A stretch of 64,000 nucleotides of DNA, from assembly GCF_019973615.1 (NCBI RefSeq), contig NZ_AP024238.1, forward strand, positions 3,307,989-3,371,988. Direction: 5' to 3'. A program made the translations under genes and the position numbers. Under the pieces are notes generated by a model that was not told the DNA's origin, made no database searches, and saw only the letters and a list, made by a program, of their open reading frames with translations. Numbering within the stretch: position 1 is the stretch's first letter; every line of letters starts with the position of its first letter. The stretch comes from Rhodoferax lithotrophicus. Its GTDB lineage: Bacteria; Pseudomonadota; Gammaproteobacteria; Burkholderiales; Burkholderiaceae_C. Below, in pieces: positions 45,414 through 54,576 of this stretch.

Positions 45414-46721
45414 ATGACAAGTCCGCAATGGTTTTTGTTGATTGGGGCCTTGCTGCTGGCTCGGGGTCTGACGGCCACACTGGTGCAGCGCTCGCCGGTC
45501 ACGGCAGCCATCATTTATCTGACCTTTGGTTTTCTGGTGGGCCCCAGTGTGCTCAACCTGTTCCATTTCAACCCGCTCAAGGAATCGGCACTGCTGGAGG
45601 CACTGACTGAAGTCGCTGTGCTGATTTCGTTGTTCTCAGCGGGGGTCAAAATGCCGGTGCCATTTTCCTTGGCGAAGTGGCGTGCCCCCCTGCTGTTGGC
45701 CACTGCATCGATGGGTATCACGGTAGCACTGGTTGCAGCGTTCGCGTATTTCCTGCTGGATTTGCCACTTGGCGCGGGTGTGCTGTTAGGTGCCATCGTG
45801 GCACCCACCGACCCGGTACTGGCCACTGATGTGCAAATTCGCCATCCCGGTGACCGTGACTTGTTGCGTTTTACCCTGACCTGTGAGGCCGGCATGAACG
45901 ATGGCAGTGCCTTCCCGTTCGTCATGCTGGGCCTCGGATTGCTGGGTTTGCATGACCTGGGTCACCTTGGTTTTCACTGGCTGATGGTGGAAGTGGTGTG
46001 GGCCACGCTTGGTGCATTGGCCATTGGAGTGGCGGCTGGCATGGCACTGGCCTGGCTGGGTTGGATGCTGCGGCGTGAGCCCTACAAGCACCAGCTGATG
46101 GATGACTTTCTGGGGTTGGGCCTGATTGGGGTCGTTTACGGCCTGTGTGTCATGGTCGACGCATGGGGATTTTTGGCGGTTTTTTTTGCTGCAGTAGCTT
46201 TGCGTCAAACCGAGTTAAAACTGACCAAAACCACCCGTCCAGCCTCAGAGGATGAGCCATTGCCCACGGTCAGTGAAGGTGCTCTGGTCTTCAAGGAACA
46301 TCTGGAGCGCCTTTCAGAAGTACTTCTGATTCTGCTGATCGGCGGCACCTTGTTTCTCAACTCATGGACCTGGGAGGCCGTCGGCCTGGCACTGTTTTTG
46401 TTCGCAGTGGTGCGCCCGGTCAGTGTGTTGATTGGTTTGATGGGAACGGCTACCCCCTGGCGGATTCGAGGTCTGGCAGGCTGGTTTGGTGTTCGGGGTG
46501 TCGGTTCACTCTATTACCTGATGTACGCCATTCAGCACGATTTACCCGAATCGCTGGCACTGCGATTGATTCAGCTCACGCTGATTGTGGTGACGCTGTC
46601 CATTCTGCTGCACGGCATCAGCGTCAAACCCCTGATGGGCATGTTCTGGCGACGTGACAAACCACGGGAGCCTGCAGCACCCCTGGCCAACGAAGAAAAC
46701 CCTACCAAGCGAAGCACTTGA
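45414..46721 (+). CDS. Cation:proton antiporter, CPA1/NhaP-like
   Basis: A 435-residue inner-membrane protein with about twelve helices. The transport-site motif is in GAIVAPTDPVLATDVQIRHPGD, and NDG of EAGMNDGSAFPF is typical of Na+/H+ exchangers. A terminal 30-residue tail is polar (cytosolic). It exchanges Na+ or K+ for H+ across the inner membrane. A hairpin with a ten-base stem follows at 46770. Confidence 0.88.
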   Translation: MTSPQWFLLIGALLLARGLTATLVQRSPVTAAIIYLTFGFLVGPSVLNLFHFNPLKESALLEALTEVAVLISLFSAGVKMPVPFSLAKWRAPLLLATASMGITVALVAAFAYFLLDLPLGAGVLLGAIVAPTDPVLATDVQIRHPGDRDLLRFTLTCEAGMNDGSAFPFVMLGLGLLGLHDLGHLGFHWLMVEVVWATLGALAIGVAAGMALAWLGWMLRREPYKHQLMDDFLGLGLIGVVYGLCVMVDAWGFLAVFFAAVALRQTELKLTKTTRPASEDEPLPTVSEGALVFKEHLERLSEVLLILLIGGTLFLNSWTWEAVGLALFLFAVVRPVSVLIGLMGTATPWRIRGLAGWFGVRGVGSLYYLMYAIQHDLPESLALRLIQLTLIVVTLSILLHGISVKPLMGMFWRRDKPREPAAPLANEENPTKRST

Positions 46722-46729
46722 TTTGCTAT

Positions 46730-46769
46730 TTTTAGCATAGCTGCATACGCTTGTATTCCAAGGACTACA
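46730..46769 (+). repeat. Dispersed intergenic repeat, diverged copy
   Basis: TAGCATAGCTGCATACGCTT then TCCAAGGACTACAG. It keeps ATAGCTGC, ACGCTTGTAT and an ending ACTACAGCC, and runs straight into the hairpin at 46770. Confidence 0.55.
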
Positions 46770-46794
46770 GCCACTTTTTAATAGAAAAAGTGGC
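46770..46794. terminator. Hairpin with perfect ten-base stem after the antiporter
   Basis: GCCACTTTTT, loop AATAG, AAAAAGTGGC. The stem contains a T-run on either strand, so it could terminate transcription in either direction. Confidence 0.6.
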
Positions 46795-46919
46795 ATCTTC
46801 CCACCAAAAGCTCGTATTCACCGCCCCATCTCTACGTGCTGGTTAGACTGTTTTGTCAAAATAAAAGAAACTTGCTATCGTAAATATGCATTTACTTTCA
46901 ATTTAATGAATAGTAAAGT

Positions 46920-47681
46920 ATGTTTATGCGCACCACCAAAACCCAACAAGCCCAAAACCACCGCCTGCTGATCCGCACGGCGGTGGACCTGATGACCCAG
47001 CACGGGTTTGATGACACCACCATGAAACAGATCGCCCGCACGGCGGGGCTGGGTGATGCCACCATCTACAAATACTTTCCCACCAAAGAAAAACTGGTGC
47101 TGGCCTACTTTGAGCAAGCCATTGGTGATGCCCTCACCCGCATGGGCAAAACCAAGGGGCTGGCGAGTTTTGGCCTGCAAGAACGTATGCAGTTGCTGAT
47201 GGACTGCGTGCTCGATGAATTGCTGGCGGACCGCGAATTTGTCGCCCTGGCCTACCAACTGGTCGGGCGTTTGCCGCTGTCGCTGCTCAGTGATGCGCTG
47301 CCTGGCAAAGCAGCGCTGCGAACCGCTTATGCCGAGATGCTGGAAGCGGCAGAAGCCTCTGGCGAGCTTGCGCCCTGCGGTTTCAAAGGCAGCCTGGCGG
47401 GTTTGCTGGCCGACTCGGTCTACGCCGTCATCAGCCACTGGCTGCGCGACAGCTCCGACCAATTTGCCAACACCACCCAGCTGGTCGACATGGGCCTGGG
47501 CGTGCTGGTGCTTGCGCTGCGCAGCGGCCTGATCGACAAGCTGTTGGAGCTGGGCGGCTTTGTGCTGCGCAGCCAGCTCACCCGCCTGCTGCAAGACGGC
47601 AACGGACTCACCGGCTTGATGCAACTGGCCCGCCAGGGTCTGCACAACGCCACCACCGCAAAACCCAAGGCCCAAGCATGA
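46920..47681 (+). CDS. TetR-family transcription regulator
   Basis: A 253-residue protein. The N-terminal helix-turn-helix is clear (TMKQIARTAGLGDATIYKYFPTKEKLVLAYF), and the C-terminal ligand domain is helical. It begins an operon with DUF2867 and an ABC1 kinase, overlapping the next gene by 4 bp, and probably represses it. The region upstream is AT-rich. Confidence 0.92.
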   Translation: MFMRTTKTQQAQNHRLLIRTAVDLMTQHGFDDTTMKQIARTAGLGDATIYKYFPTKEKLVLAYFEQAIGDALTRMGKTKGLASFGLQERMQLLMDCVLDELLADREFVALAYQLVGRLPLSLLSDALPGKAALRTAYAEMLEAAEASGELAPCGFKGSLAGLLADSVYAVISHWLRDSSDQFANTTQLVDMGLGVLVLALRSGLIDKLLELGGFVLRSQLTRLLQDGNGLTGLMQLARQGLHNATTAKPKAQA

Positions 47682-48217
47682 ACGCCACCCAAATCACCCG
47701 GCAAGCCCTGCCCGAGCACAGCCACATTGCCAGCCAGACCCCTGGCGCAGACTTTGCCGACTGTTATTGTTTTGCCGACCCCTGCCCCGATGCCAGTGCC
47801 ATGGAAACCTACCTGGTCGTGATGGGCAAAACGCCGCGTTGGATGGATTTTTTGATGGCCGTGCGCAACCACGCGGTGCGGCTGGTGGGCCTGAAACACC
47901 TGGGGGCCATGCACCTGCCGCCCAGCGCCCAACCCGCCAGCAGCTACAAGGTGGGTGAGCGCGTGGGCATCTTCAGCCTGATCCACCTGACGGCGGATGA
48001 GGTGATCGTCTGCGACGACGACAAGCATCTGCGGGTGCAGGTCTCGGTGTTCAAGCACCAAGAGCTAGGCCAGCCGATGGTCTCGGTCAGCACCGTGGTG
48101 CACAACCACAACCGGCTGGGCCGCCTCTACATGGCGGTAGTGGGGCCGGTGCACCAGCTCATTGTGCCGATCATGCTCAAGCAGGTGTTGCATGCCCCAA
48201 GCGCCGCGCACCGGTAA
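47678..48217 (+). CDS. DUF2867 protein
   Basis: A 179-residue cytosolic protein of the DUF2867 family (DFADCYCFADP near residue 26, SVFKHQELGQPMVSVSTVVHNHN). It overlaps the TetR gene by 4 bp and the ABC1 kinase gene by 26 bp, so the three form a tight operon. Function is unknown; DUF2867 proteins are probably lipid- or redox-ligand binding. Confidence 0.82.
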   Translation: MNATQITRQALPEHSHIASQTPGADFADCYCFADPCPDASAMETYLVVMGKTPRWMDFLMAVRNHAVRLVGLKHLGAMHLPPSAQPASSYKVGERVGIFSLIHLTADEVIVCDDDKHLRVQVSVFKHQELGQPMVSVSTVVHNHNRLGRLYMAVVGPVHQLIVPIMLKQVLHAPSAAHR

Positions 48218-49493
48218 GCTGGCCCGCAGCGCCGTGGTCGGCGTGGCGGTGGCGCGGGCAGGCGTGGCACAGCTGGCGCATTCGGCCCGGCAACGGGTAC
48301 AAGCCACCCACAACACCGATGCGCATGACGAAGCGCTTGGCCGCATTGCGTTTCAAGCACTCAACCAGCTCAAAGGGGTGGCGCTGAAAGCCTCGCAACT
48401 GCTGAGTATGGACATCGGCCTGCTGCCCGAAGCCATGCGCCAGCAACTGGCGCGCGCCCACTACCAGGCCACGCCGCTGAACCGGGCGCTGGTGCTCAAG
48501 CTGCTGCGCCAGGAGTTGGGCCAGGGGCCGGACGACTTGTTTGCCCACTTCGAGCCCCAGGCCTTTGCCGCCGCCAGCCTGGGCCAGGTGCACGCCGCCA
48601 CCCTGCACACCGGGGAAGCAGTGGCCGTCAAGCTGCAATACCCCGGCATGGCGGCCACCATGCAAAGCGATTTGCAGTTGCTGCGCCTGCTGCTCACTAC
48701 CCTGGGCCAGCACAGCGCCGCCATGCCCAGCCCACAGGTGCTGGAACGCACCCTGGCCGACATCAGCACCACCCTGGCGCAAGAGCTGGACTATGTGCAA
48801 GAGGCCCGCCAGTTGCAGTGGTTTGCCCGGCATCTGTCCAACCCCTTGCTGGTGCTGCCGCAGCCGGTGCCCAGCCACAGCACAGCGCGGGTGCTCACCA
48901 TGCACAAGCTGGACGGCCTGCACCTGGAGACCTGGCTGGCCACCCACCCGAGCCAGGCCGAGCGCGACCACTACGGCCAGTTGCTGTTTGACTTGTTTCT
49001 GCACAGCAGTTTTGGCCTGCAACACCTGCAAACCGACCCGCATCCCGGCAACTTTTTGTTCATGCCCGGCGGTCGGCTCGGACTGCTTGACTTTGGCTGT
49101 ACCCGCACGCTCGACCAAGCGTTTTGCCGCCACCTGGCCCAAGCTTGGTGCGCCGTGTTACGCCGCCCCAAAGACACCGCCGCGCTGCAAACCGCTTACA
49201 GCCAGCTTGGCCTGATCGACCCGGCCATGAGCGAGGCGGTGTTTCTTACCGAGCTGCTGCCTGCGCTACAAGCCATGCAAGACTGGCAATGCCTGCCGTT
49301 TCGCAGCCCGGTGTATGACTTTGGCCAGCTCCCCCTGCCGCCGCGCCCAGGTGCAGAGCATCGCCAAGTGATGAGACACCTGCAAGCCGTGCCGCCCGAC
49401 CTGCCCTACTTTGACCGGGCGCATCTGGGACTGGTTCAGATGCTGCGCAGCATGGGGGCACGGGTGCACACCGGCAACGCCTGGATTTTTTAG
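48192..49493 (+). CDS. ABC1/AarF-family atypical kinase, soluble type
   Basis: A 433-residue protein from the ATG at 48192. Landmarks are AAASLGQVHAATLHTGE, VKLQYPG, TDPHPGNFLF and LDFGC. The usual KxGQ motif reads KASQ (LKASQLLSMD), a variant. No membrane helix is evident, unlike the UbiB-like protein at 42195. TetR control with DUF2867 suggests an inducible role in lipid or quinone metabolism; this is inference. Confidence 0.85.
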   Translation: MPQAPRTGKLARSAVVGVAVARAGVAQLAHSARQRVQATHNTDAHDEALGRIAFQALNQLKGVALKASQLLSMDIGLLPEAMRQQLARAHYQATPLNRALVLKLLRQELGQGPDDLFAHFEPQAFAAASLGQVHAATLHTGEAVAVKLQYPGMAATMQSDLQLLRLLLTTLGQHSAAMPSPQVLERTLADISTTLAQELDYVQEARQLQWFARHLSNPLLVLPQPVPSHSTARVLTMHKLDGLHLETWLATHPSQAERDHYGQLLFDLFLHSSFGLQHLQTDPHPGNFLFMPGGRLGLLDFGCTRTLDQAFCRHLAQAWCAVLRRPKDTAALQTAYSQLGLIDPAMSEAVFLTELLPALQAMQDWQCLPFRSPVYDFGQLPLPPRPGAEHRQVMRHLQAVPPDLPYFDRAHLGLVQMLRSMGARVHTGNAWIF

Positions 49494-49556
49494 CCCACAC
49501 TCCTGGCACATCTGTACTTGCTCAGAGGCACTTGGTCGCTCAATATGCGAACAAAC

Positions 49557-49605
49557 AAGCTTCTAGCGCCTGTCTGGATTACGTAAGAAGCTACATATTT
49601 TATAG
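49557..49605 (-). repeat. Dispersed intergenic repeat, diverged copy
   Basis: Minus strand: ATGTAGCTTCTTACGTAATC then CAGGCGCTAGAAGCTT. It preserves TAGCT, CTTACG and GGCGCTAGA. It lies between the converging ABC1 and VOC genes. Confidence 0.6.
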
Positions 49606-49608
49606 CAT

Positions 49609-49992
49609 TTACAGTGCCATAGGCGTACAAATCTCCACCAGAAATCCATCCAGATCCGCCACATAGGCCACGGTCTGGCCCCAGGGCATCTGCTCGGGTG
49701 GCTGCATCAGCGGTGCGCCTGCGGCCACAGCACGTGCCACGGCGGCGGCCACGTCGTCGGTGGTGAAAGCAATCTCAAAACTCGGGGCCTTGGCATTGGC
49801 GGGCTTGGGGTTTTTCTGCAACTCGGTCATTAGCTTGCGCGAGGAAAACGCCAAGCTGGTGCTGCCGGTGTCGAGCTCGCCAAAATCGCCGCTGTCGTGC
49901 AGAAATTTAACCGTCTGACCAAACGCTTGAGCATAAAAGTCCAGGCTACGCCGGACATCTTCAACATACAAAATGGTGTAACCCAGTTTCAT
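49609..49992 (-). CDS. VOC (glyoxalase/bleomycin-resistance) family protein
   Basis: A 127-residue cytosolic protein with the two-fold beta-alpha-beta-beta-beta repeat: TILYVEDVRRSLDFYAQAFG at the start and the second repeat around FEIAFTTDDVAAAVA, ending VEICTPMAL. VOC enzymes bind a metal and act on methylglyoxal adducts, thiols or antibiotics. The conserved Glu ligand occurs in VEICTP. The exact function is unknown. Confidence 0.85.
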   Translation of the reverse strand: MKLGYTILYVEDVRRSLDFYAQAFGQTVKFLHDSGDFGELDTGSTSLAFSSRKLMTELQKNPKPANAKAPSFEIAFTTDDVAAAVARAVAAGAPLMQPPEQMPWGQTVAYVADLDGFLVEICTPMAL

Positions 49993-50153
49993 GTGTACTC
50001 CTTCTCAGAAAAATGACGGATCAAAACGATACCTTAACAACAAACCCATGTATTGAGTAAATCCGACAGCTCACGCCATGGCTCATCCGCTCGCAGCACC
50101 AACCCTTACAGCCCAGCCTAGAATAAAACAACCGCTCTGCCGAAAGCCCCCGC

Positions 50154-51311
50154 ATGTCCACCCCCCTGATCCGTCGCCTCTTGCTGATTTTGATCGTTGT
50201 CTGCCTTCTGGGCACAGGCATCTGGTGGTTCAAGCGTCCCAAGCCTGTGGCGGTTGTGCTCGCCACCATTGAACAGGGCCGGGTCGAGTCCAGCATTGCC
50301 AACACCCGCGCTGGCACGGTAGAAGCCTGTCTGCGCACCAAGCTCTCAACCACCATCGGTGGACGTATTGAGGTGCTGGCCGTTAAAGAAGGTGACAAGG
50401 TGAAAAAAGGCCAATTGCTGATGAAGCTGTGGAATGACGACCAGCAAGCCCAAAGTGCACTGGCCCTGACCCAGGTCGATACCGCCCGCCAACGTGTCAC
50501 CGAGGCCTGCACCGTGGCAGCCAATGCCGAGCGCGAAGCGGCACGACAGGAATCCCTGTTCAAGCAAGGTTTTGTCTCAGGCTCGCGTGACGAGCAGGCC
50601 CGTGCCGATGCCCAGGCGCGGCGCGCTGGCTGCGATGCGGCCAAGGCCGATGTGGTGCAAACCCTGGCCCGCGTCAAAACCACCCGCGTCGAGCAACACC
50701 GCACCGTGCTGTACGCCCCCTTTGCCGGTACGGTGGCCAAGATTGTGGGTGAGGTCGGTGAGTACGCCACCCCTTCCCCACCCGGCGTACCAACCCCACC
50801 GGCGATTGACCTGATTGACGACAGTTGCCTGTATGTACGTGCGCCGATGGACGAGGTCGATGCCCCCAAGATGAGCGCCGGGCAGACCGTGCGCATCAGC
50901 TTTGATGCGCTACCCAAGCAATCTTTCCCCGGCAAGGTCAAGCGTGTCGCCCCCTATGTGTCAGCTGTTGAAAAACAGGCCCGCACGGTGGACATTGAAG
51001 CCACCCTCGATCCTGACCAAACCCAGCCCCACCTGCTGGTGGGCTACAGCGCCGACGTGGAAGTGGTGCTGGCGGTGCGTGAGCAGGTGGTGCGCGTGCC
51101 CACCTCGGCCTTGCAGGAAGGTGGCCGCGTGCTGCTGGCCGGGGCTGATGGCACGCTGCAACAGCGTCAGCTCAAAACCGGCCTGGCGAACTGGGAATTC
51201 ACCGAGGTACTGGAAGGCCTGGTGGTGGGTGACCGGGTGGTGACCTCGCTGGATCGCGAGGGGGTCAAAGCCGGCATCGCCTTTGTGGCTGACGACAAAA
51301 CCGCCAAATGA
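50154..51311 (+). CDS. Periplasmic adaptor subunit, HlyD/MacA-like
   Basis: A 385-residue membrane-fusion protein with one N-terminal membrane helix (LLLILIVVCLLGTGIWW). The barrel-sandwich half-motifs are GGRIEVLAVKEGDKVKKGQLL and YAPFAGTVAKIVGEVGEYATP, separated by a coiled-coil hairpin (about residues 105-180). It bridges an ABC permease to an outer-membrane channel. It overlaps the ATPase gene by 4 bp (ATGA). No outer-membrane factor gene is in the window. Confidence 0.9.
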   Translation: MSTPLIRRLLLILIVVCLLGTGIWWFKRPKPVAVVLATIEQGRVESSIANTRAGTVEACLRTKLSTTIGGRIEVLAVKEGDKVKKGQLLMKLWNDDQQAQSALALTQVDTARQRVTEACTVAANAEREAARQESLFKQGFVSGSRDEQARADAQARRAGCDAAKADVVQTLARVKTTRVEQHRTVLYAPFAGTVAKIVGEVGEYATPSPPGVPTPPAIDLIDDSCLYVRAPMDEVDAPKMSAGQTVRISFDALPKQSFPGKVKRVAPYVSAVEKQARTVDIEATLDPDQTQPHLLVGYSADVEVVLAVREQVVRVPTSALQEGGRVLLAGADGTLQQRQLKTGLANWEFTEVLEGLVVGDRVVTSLDREGVKAGIAFVADDKTAK

Positions 51312-52039
51312 GCGCCGCGCAAATTGAACTGTCTGGCATTGAGCGGGTCTTTCACCTGGGCGACTCCGAAGTGCATGCGCTGCGCAACCTGAATCTGTCG
51401 ATCACAGCTGGTGAGTATGTGGCGGTGATGGGACCGTCAGGCTCGGGCAAATCCACCCTGCTCAATCTGCTGGGCTTGCTGGATCGGCCCAACACCGGCA
51501 TCTACCGGCTGGAAGGGCGTGACGTGACCACGCTCTCGCCCGACGAACAAGCCCAGGTGCGCAGCCAGCGCATCGGCTTTGTGTTCCAGAGTTTTCACCT
51601 GGTGCCGCGCCTGAGCGCCGCCGAGAACATTGCCCTGCCGATGGTGCTGGCCGGTCTGGCTCCGGCCCAACGCGAGGTGCGGGTGCAACAAGCCCTGAAA
51701 GACTACGGCCTGGAACACCGCGCCAACCACCGGCCCGATGAACTCTCTGGCGGGCAGCGCCAGCGGGTGGCCATTGCCCGCGCCACCATCATGCAACCAG
51801 CGATGATTCTGGCAGACGAACCCACCGGCAACCTGGATCGCGCCACCGGCGAAGAGGTGATTCACCTGCTGGAAGGCCTCAACACCCGGGGCGTGACCCT
51901 GATCATGGTGACCCACGACAGCGCCCTGGGCGCACGCGCCCACCGCCAATTGATGATGGAAGACGGCGCACTGCAGCACGACCAGTGCCACACCACCCCG
52001 CTCGCAGCGGCAACCACCCCATGCGCAGCACCGACCTGA
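51308..52039 (+). CDS. ABC transporter ATP-binding protein, MacB/LolD class
   Basis: A 243-residue ATPase: Walker [10 protein letters not shown] (near residue 43), [14 protein letters not shown], Walker B MILADEP and TGNLDRATG. It serves the two permeases downstream and overlaps the first by 19 bp. It is a paralogue of the ATPase at 5529 in a separate locus. Confidence 0.93.
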   Translation: MSAAQIELSGIERVFHLGDSEVHALRNLNLSITAGEYVAVMGPSGSGKSTLLNLLGLLDRPNTGIYRLEGRDVTTLSPDEQAQVRSQRIGFVFQSFHLVPRLSAAENIALPMVLAGLAPAQREVRVQQALKDYGLEHRANHRPDELSGGQRQRVAIARATIMQPAMILADEPTGNLDRATGEEVIHLLEGLNTRGVTLIMVTHDSALGARAHRQLMMEDGALQHDQCHTTPLAAATTPCAAPT

Positions 52040-53229
52040 TTCGTTTTGCCCGTGAGGCGGCCACCGGCAACCCGCTGCGTGCCGCCTTGCTGGTGCTGGC
52101 CATGTCGATTGGCGTGGCCGCCGTGGTGGTGCTTACCGCGCTGGGTGACGGTGCGCGGCGCTATGTGATGAACGAATTCTCCAGCCTGGGCAGCAATCTG
52201 GTGATTGTGCTGCCCGGTCGCTCACAAACCGGCGGCTTCAACCCCGGCAATGCCATCACCAGCACCCCGCGAGACCTGAGTATTGACGATGCGCTGGCCC
52301 TGCAACGCGCCAGCGCCGTGCGCCGCCTGGCCCCGCTGACGGTGGGCACCTCGGAGATCAGTGTCGGGGGCAAATTACGCGAGGTGATGGTGGCCGGAAC
52401 AGTCGCCGAGTACATCGCGGTGCGCCAGATGGCCATGGCGCAAGGACGTTTTTTGACGGCGGGTGACTGGCATCGGGGAGCCAGTGAAGCGGTGATTGGG
52501 GCCAAGGTGCGCGACGAACTGTTTGGCAGCGCCCCGGCTCTCGGCCAATTGGTGCGACTGGGTGACCGGCGTTTTCGCATTGTGGGGGTGCTGGCCCCCA
52601 GCGGCCAGGGTCTGAGCCTGAACACCGACGAACTGGTGTTTGTGCCGGTGTCACTGGCGCAAGCCATGTTCAACAGCAACACCTTGTTTCGTATTCTGGT
52701 GGAAGCCCATGGCCGCGAGTCGATCGAAGCCGCCAAAACCCAAGTGACCGAGATCATCAAATTGCGCCACGAAGGTGAGCAAGACGTGACCGTGATCACC
52801 CAAGACGCGGTGCTGGCCACCTTTGACCGCCTGCTGGGGGCATTAACCCTGGGCGTGGCCGGCATTGCCGCCATCAGCCTGGCGGTGGCCGGTATTCTGG
52901 TGATGAATGTGATGCTGGTGTCGGTCAGCCAACGCACCGCCGAGATTGGGCTGCTCAAGGCGTTGGGGGCCACGGGCGGCGGCATCCGGCTGATTTTTTT
53001 GACCGAAGCCAGCATGCTGTCGCTGGCTGGTGCGGTGATGGGCTACCTGCTGGGGCAACTGGCGGCGGCACTGATTCGCTGGCTCTACCCCACCTTTCCG
53101 GCCTACCCACCCGACTGGGCAGTGCTGGCCGGGCTCTCCACCGCCCTGGTGACCGGGATTTTGTTTGGCGTGCTGCCGGCACGCCGAGCGGCGCAACTCG
53201 ACCCGGTGCAGGCGCTGTCCAAGCGTTGA
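52021..53229 (+). CDS. ABC transporter permease 1, MacB-like
   Basis: A 402-residue permease from the ATG at 52021. An N-terminal helix (LLVLAMSIGVAAVVVLTALG), a periplasmic domain and three C-terminal helices fit the FtsX/MacB fold, and QRTAEIGLLKALGATGGGIR is the coupling region. It starts inside the ATPase gene, so expression is coupled. Confidence 0.92.
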   Translation: MRSTDLIRFAREAATGNPLRAALLVLAMSIGVAAVVVLTALGDGARRYVMNEFSSLGSNLVIVLPGRSQTGGFNPGNAITSTPRDLSIDDALALQRASAVRRLAPLTVGTSEISVGGKLREVMVAGTVAEYIAVRQMAMAQGRFLTAGDWHRGASEAVIGAKVRDELFGSAPALGQLVRLGDRRFRIVGVLAPSGQGLSLNTDELVFVPVSLAQAMFNSNTLFRILVEAHGRESIEAAKTQVTEIIKLRHEGEQDVTVITQDAVLATFDRLLGALTLGVAGIAAISLAVAGILVMNVMLVSVSQRTAEIGLLKALGATGGGIRLIFLTEASMLSLAGAVMGYLLGQLAAALIRWLYPTFPAYPPDWAVLAGLSTALVTGILFGVLPARRAAQLDPVQALSKR

Positions 53230-53244
53230 CCCCAGCGAACCACC

Positions 53245-54447
53245 ATGCGCCTGCCTGATGCCATCCACCTCGCGCTGCGGGCCGTCACCGCGCAGCGCCT
53301 GCGCAGTTTTCTGACGCTGCTGGGCATTGCGGTGGGGATTGCGTCGGTGATTTTGCTGACCTCGATTGGCGAGGGTATTCACCGCTTTGTACTGGCCGAG
53401 TTCACCCAGTTTGGCACCAACATTGCCAGCATTTCACCGGGCAAGGTCAAGACCTCCGGGCCCGCACCCACGGGTATTCCCAGCTCAGTGCGGCCCCTGA
53501 GCCTGGACGATGCCCGTTCGCTGGCCCATCTGCCCCATGTGACGGGCATGACCGCCACGGTCTGGGGCAATACTGAAGTTGCCGCCAACGGCCGACTGCG
53601 CCGCACCACAGTCAACGGTGTCGGGGCCGACATGCTGAAGGTCTACAGCATCAAGGTCAAGATCGGCCAGTTTCTGCCCGACGAGGCGCTGGAAAACGCC
53701 CGCGCCTTCGTGGTGCTGGGCTCCAAACTCAAGAGCGAATTGTTTGGCAACAGCAACCCCTTGGGGGCACGGGTGCGCATCGGCAGTCTGCAGTTTCGGG
53801 TGATTGGTGTGCTGGAGGCCAAGGGCCAGTTCCTGGGGGTTGACCTGGACGATGCCGCCTACATTCCCACCGCCCGTGCGCTGGACTTGTACAACCGCGA
53901 CGGCATGATGAAGATCGACCTGGCGTATGAAGAAGGCATTCCGGCGGCACGCATCGTGTCTGCCGTCAAAAGCACCCTCACCCTGCGCCACGGGCGTGAA
54001 GACTTCACCATCACAACGCAAGAAGACATGCTGCGCACGCTGTCCAACATTCTGGACATTTTGACCATGGCGGTCGGCGCACTGGGCAGCATTTCGCTGC
54101 TGGTGGGAGGGGTCGGCATTGTGACCATCATGACCATTGCGGTGAGTGAACGCACTGGTGAAATCGGCCTGCTGGTGGCCCTGGGTGCACCGCGCAACAC
54201 CATTCTCGGCCTGTTCCTGGGTGAAGCGGTCACCTTGTCGGCGATTGGCGGCCTGATGGGCCTGGCGCTGGGCTTTGGGCTGGCTCAGGTCATTCATCTG
54301 GCGGTGCCCGCCCTGCCGGTGCACACGCCATGGTTTTTTGTGCTGCTGGCCGAAGGCATTGCGGTACTGATCGGCCTGCTGGCAGGTGTGCTGCCAGCCC
54401 GCAGTGCCGCCCGGCTCAACCCGGTGGATGCGTTGCGTTCAGAGTAA
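53245..54447 (+). CDS. ABC transporter permease 2, MacB-like
   Basis: A 400-residue permease, 15 bp after permease 1. It has the same layout: an N-terminal helix (FLTLLGIAVGIASVILLTSIG), a periplasmic domain and a C-terminal helix set with ERTGEIGLLVALGAPRNTI. The two non-identical permeases probably form a heterodimer. Together with the ATPase and adaptor this is a complete MacAB-type exporter for a peptide, lipid or antibiotic; the substrate is not known. Confidence 0.92.
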   Translation: MRLPDAIHLALRAVTAQRLRSFLTLLGIAVGIASVILLTSIGEGIHRFVLAEFTQFGTNIASISPGKVKTSGPAPTGIPSSVRPLSLDDARSLAHLPHVTGMTATVWGNTEVAANGRLRRTTVNGVGADMLKVYSIKVKIGQFLPDEALENARAFVVLGSKLKSELFGNSNPLGARVRIGSLQFRVIGVLEAKGQFLGVDLDDAAYIPTARALDLYNRDGMMKIDLAYEEGIPAARIVSAVKSTLTLRHGREDFTITTQEDMLRTLSNILDILTMAVGALGSISLLVGGVGIVTIMTIAVSERTGEIGLLVALGAPRNTILGLFLGEAVTLSAIGGLMGLALGFGLAQVIHLAVPALPVHTPWFFVLLAEGIAVLIGLLAGVLPARSAARLNPVDALRSE

Positions 54448-54576
54448 ATGACATCCTATGCACTCAGCGATGACCCATGCGCAAGGGAGCAGCGTTTGCC
54501 ACCCCCCTTTCGAACAGTCTCCACGGCTCCTGATGGCCAAAAATCATCAGCGTAGAGGGCATCGACAACGGATCGC

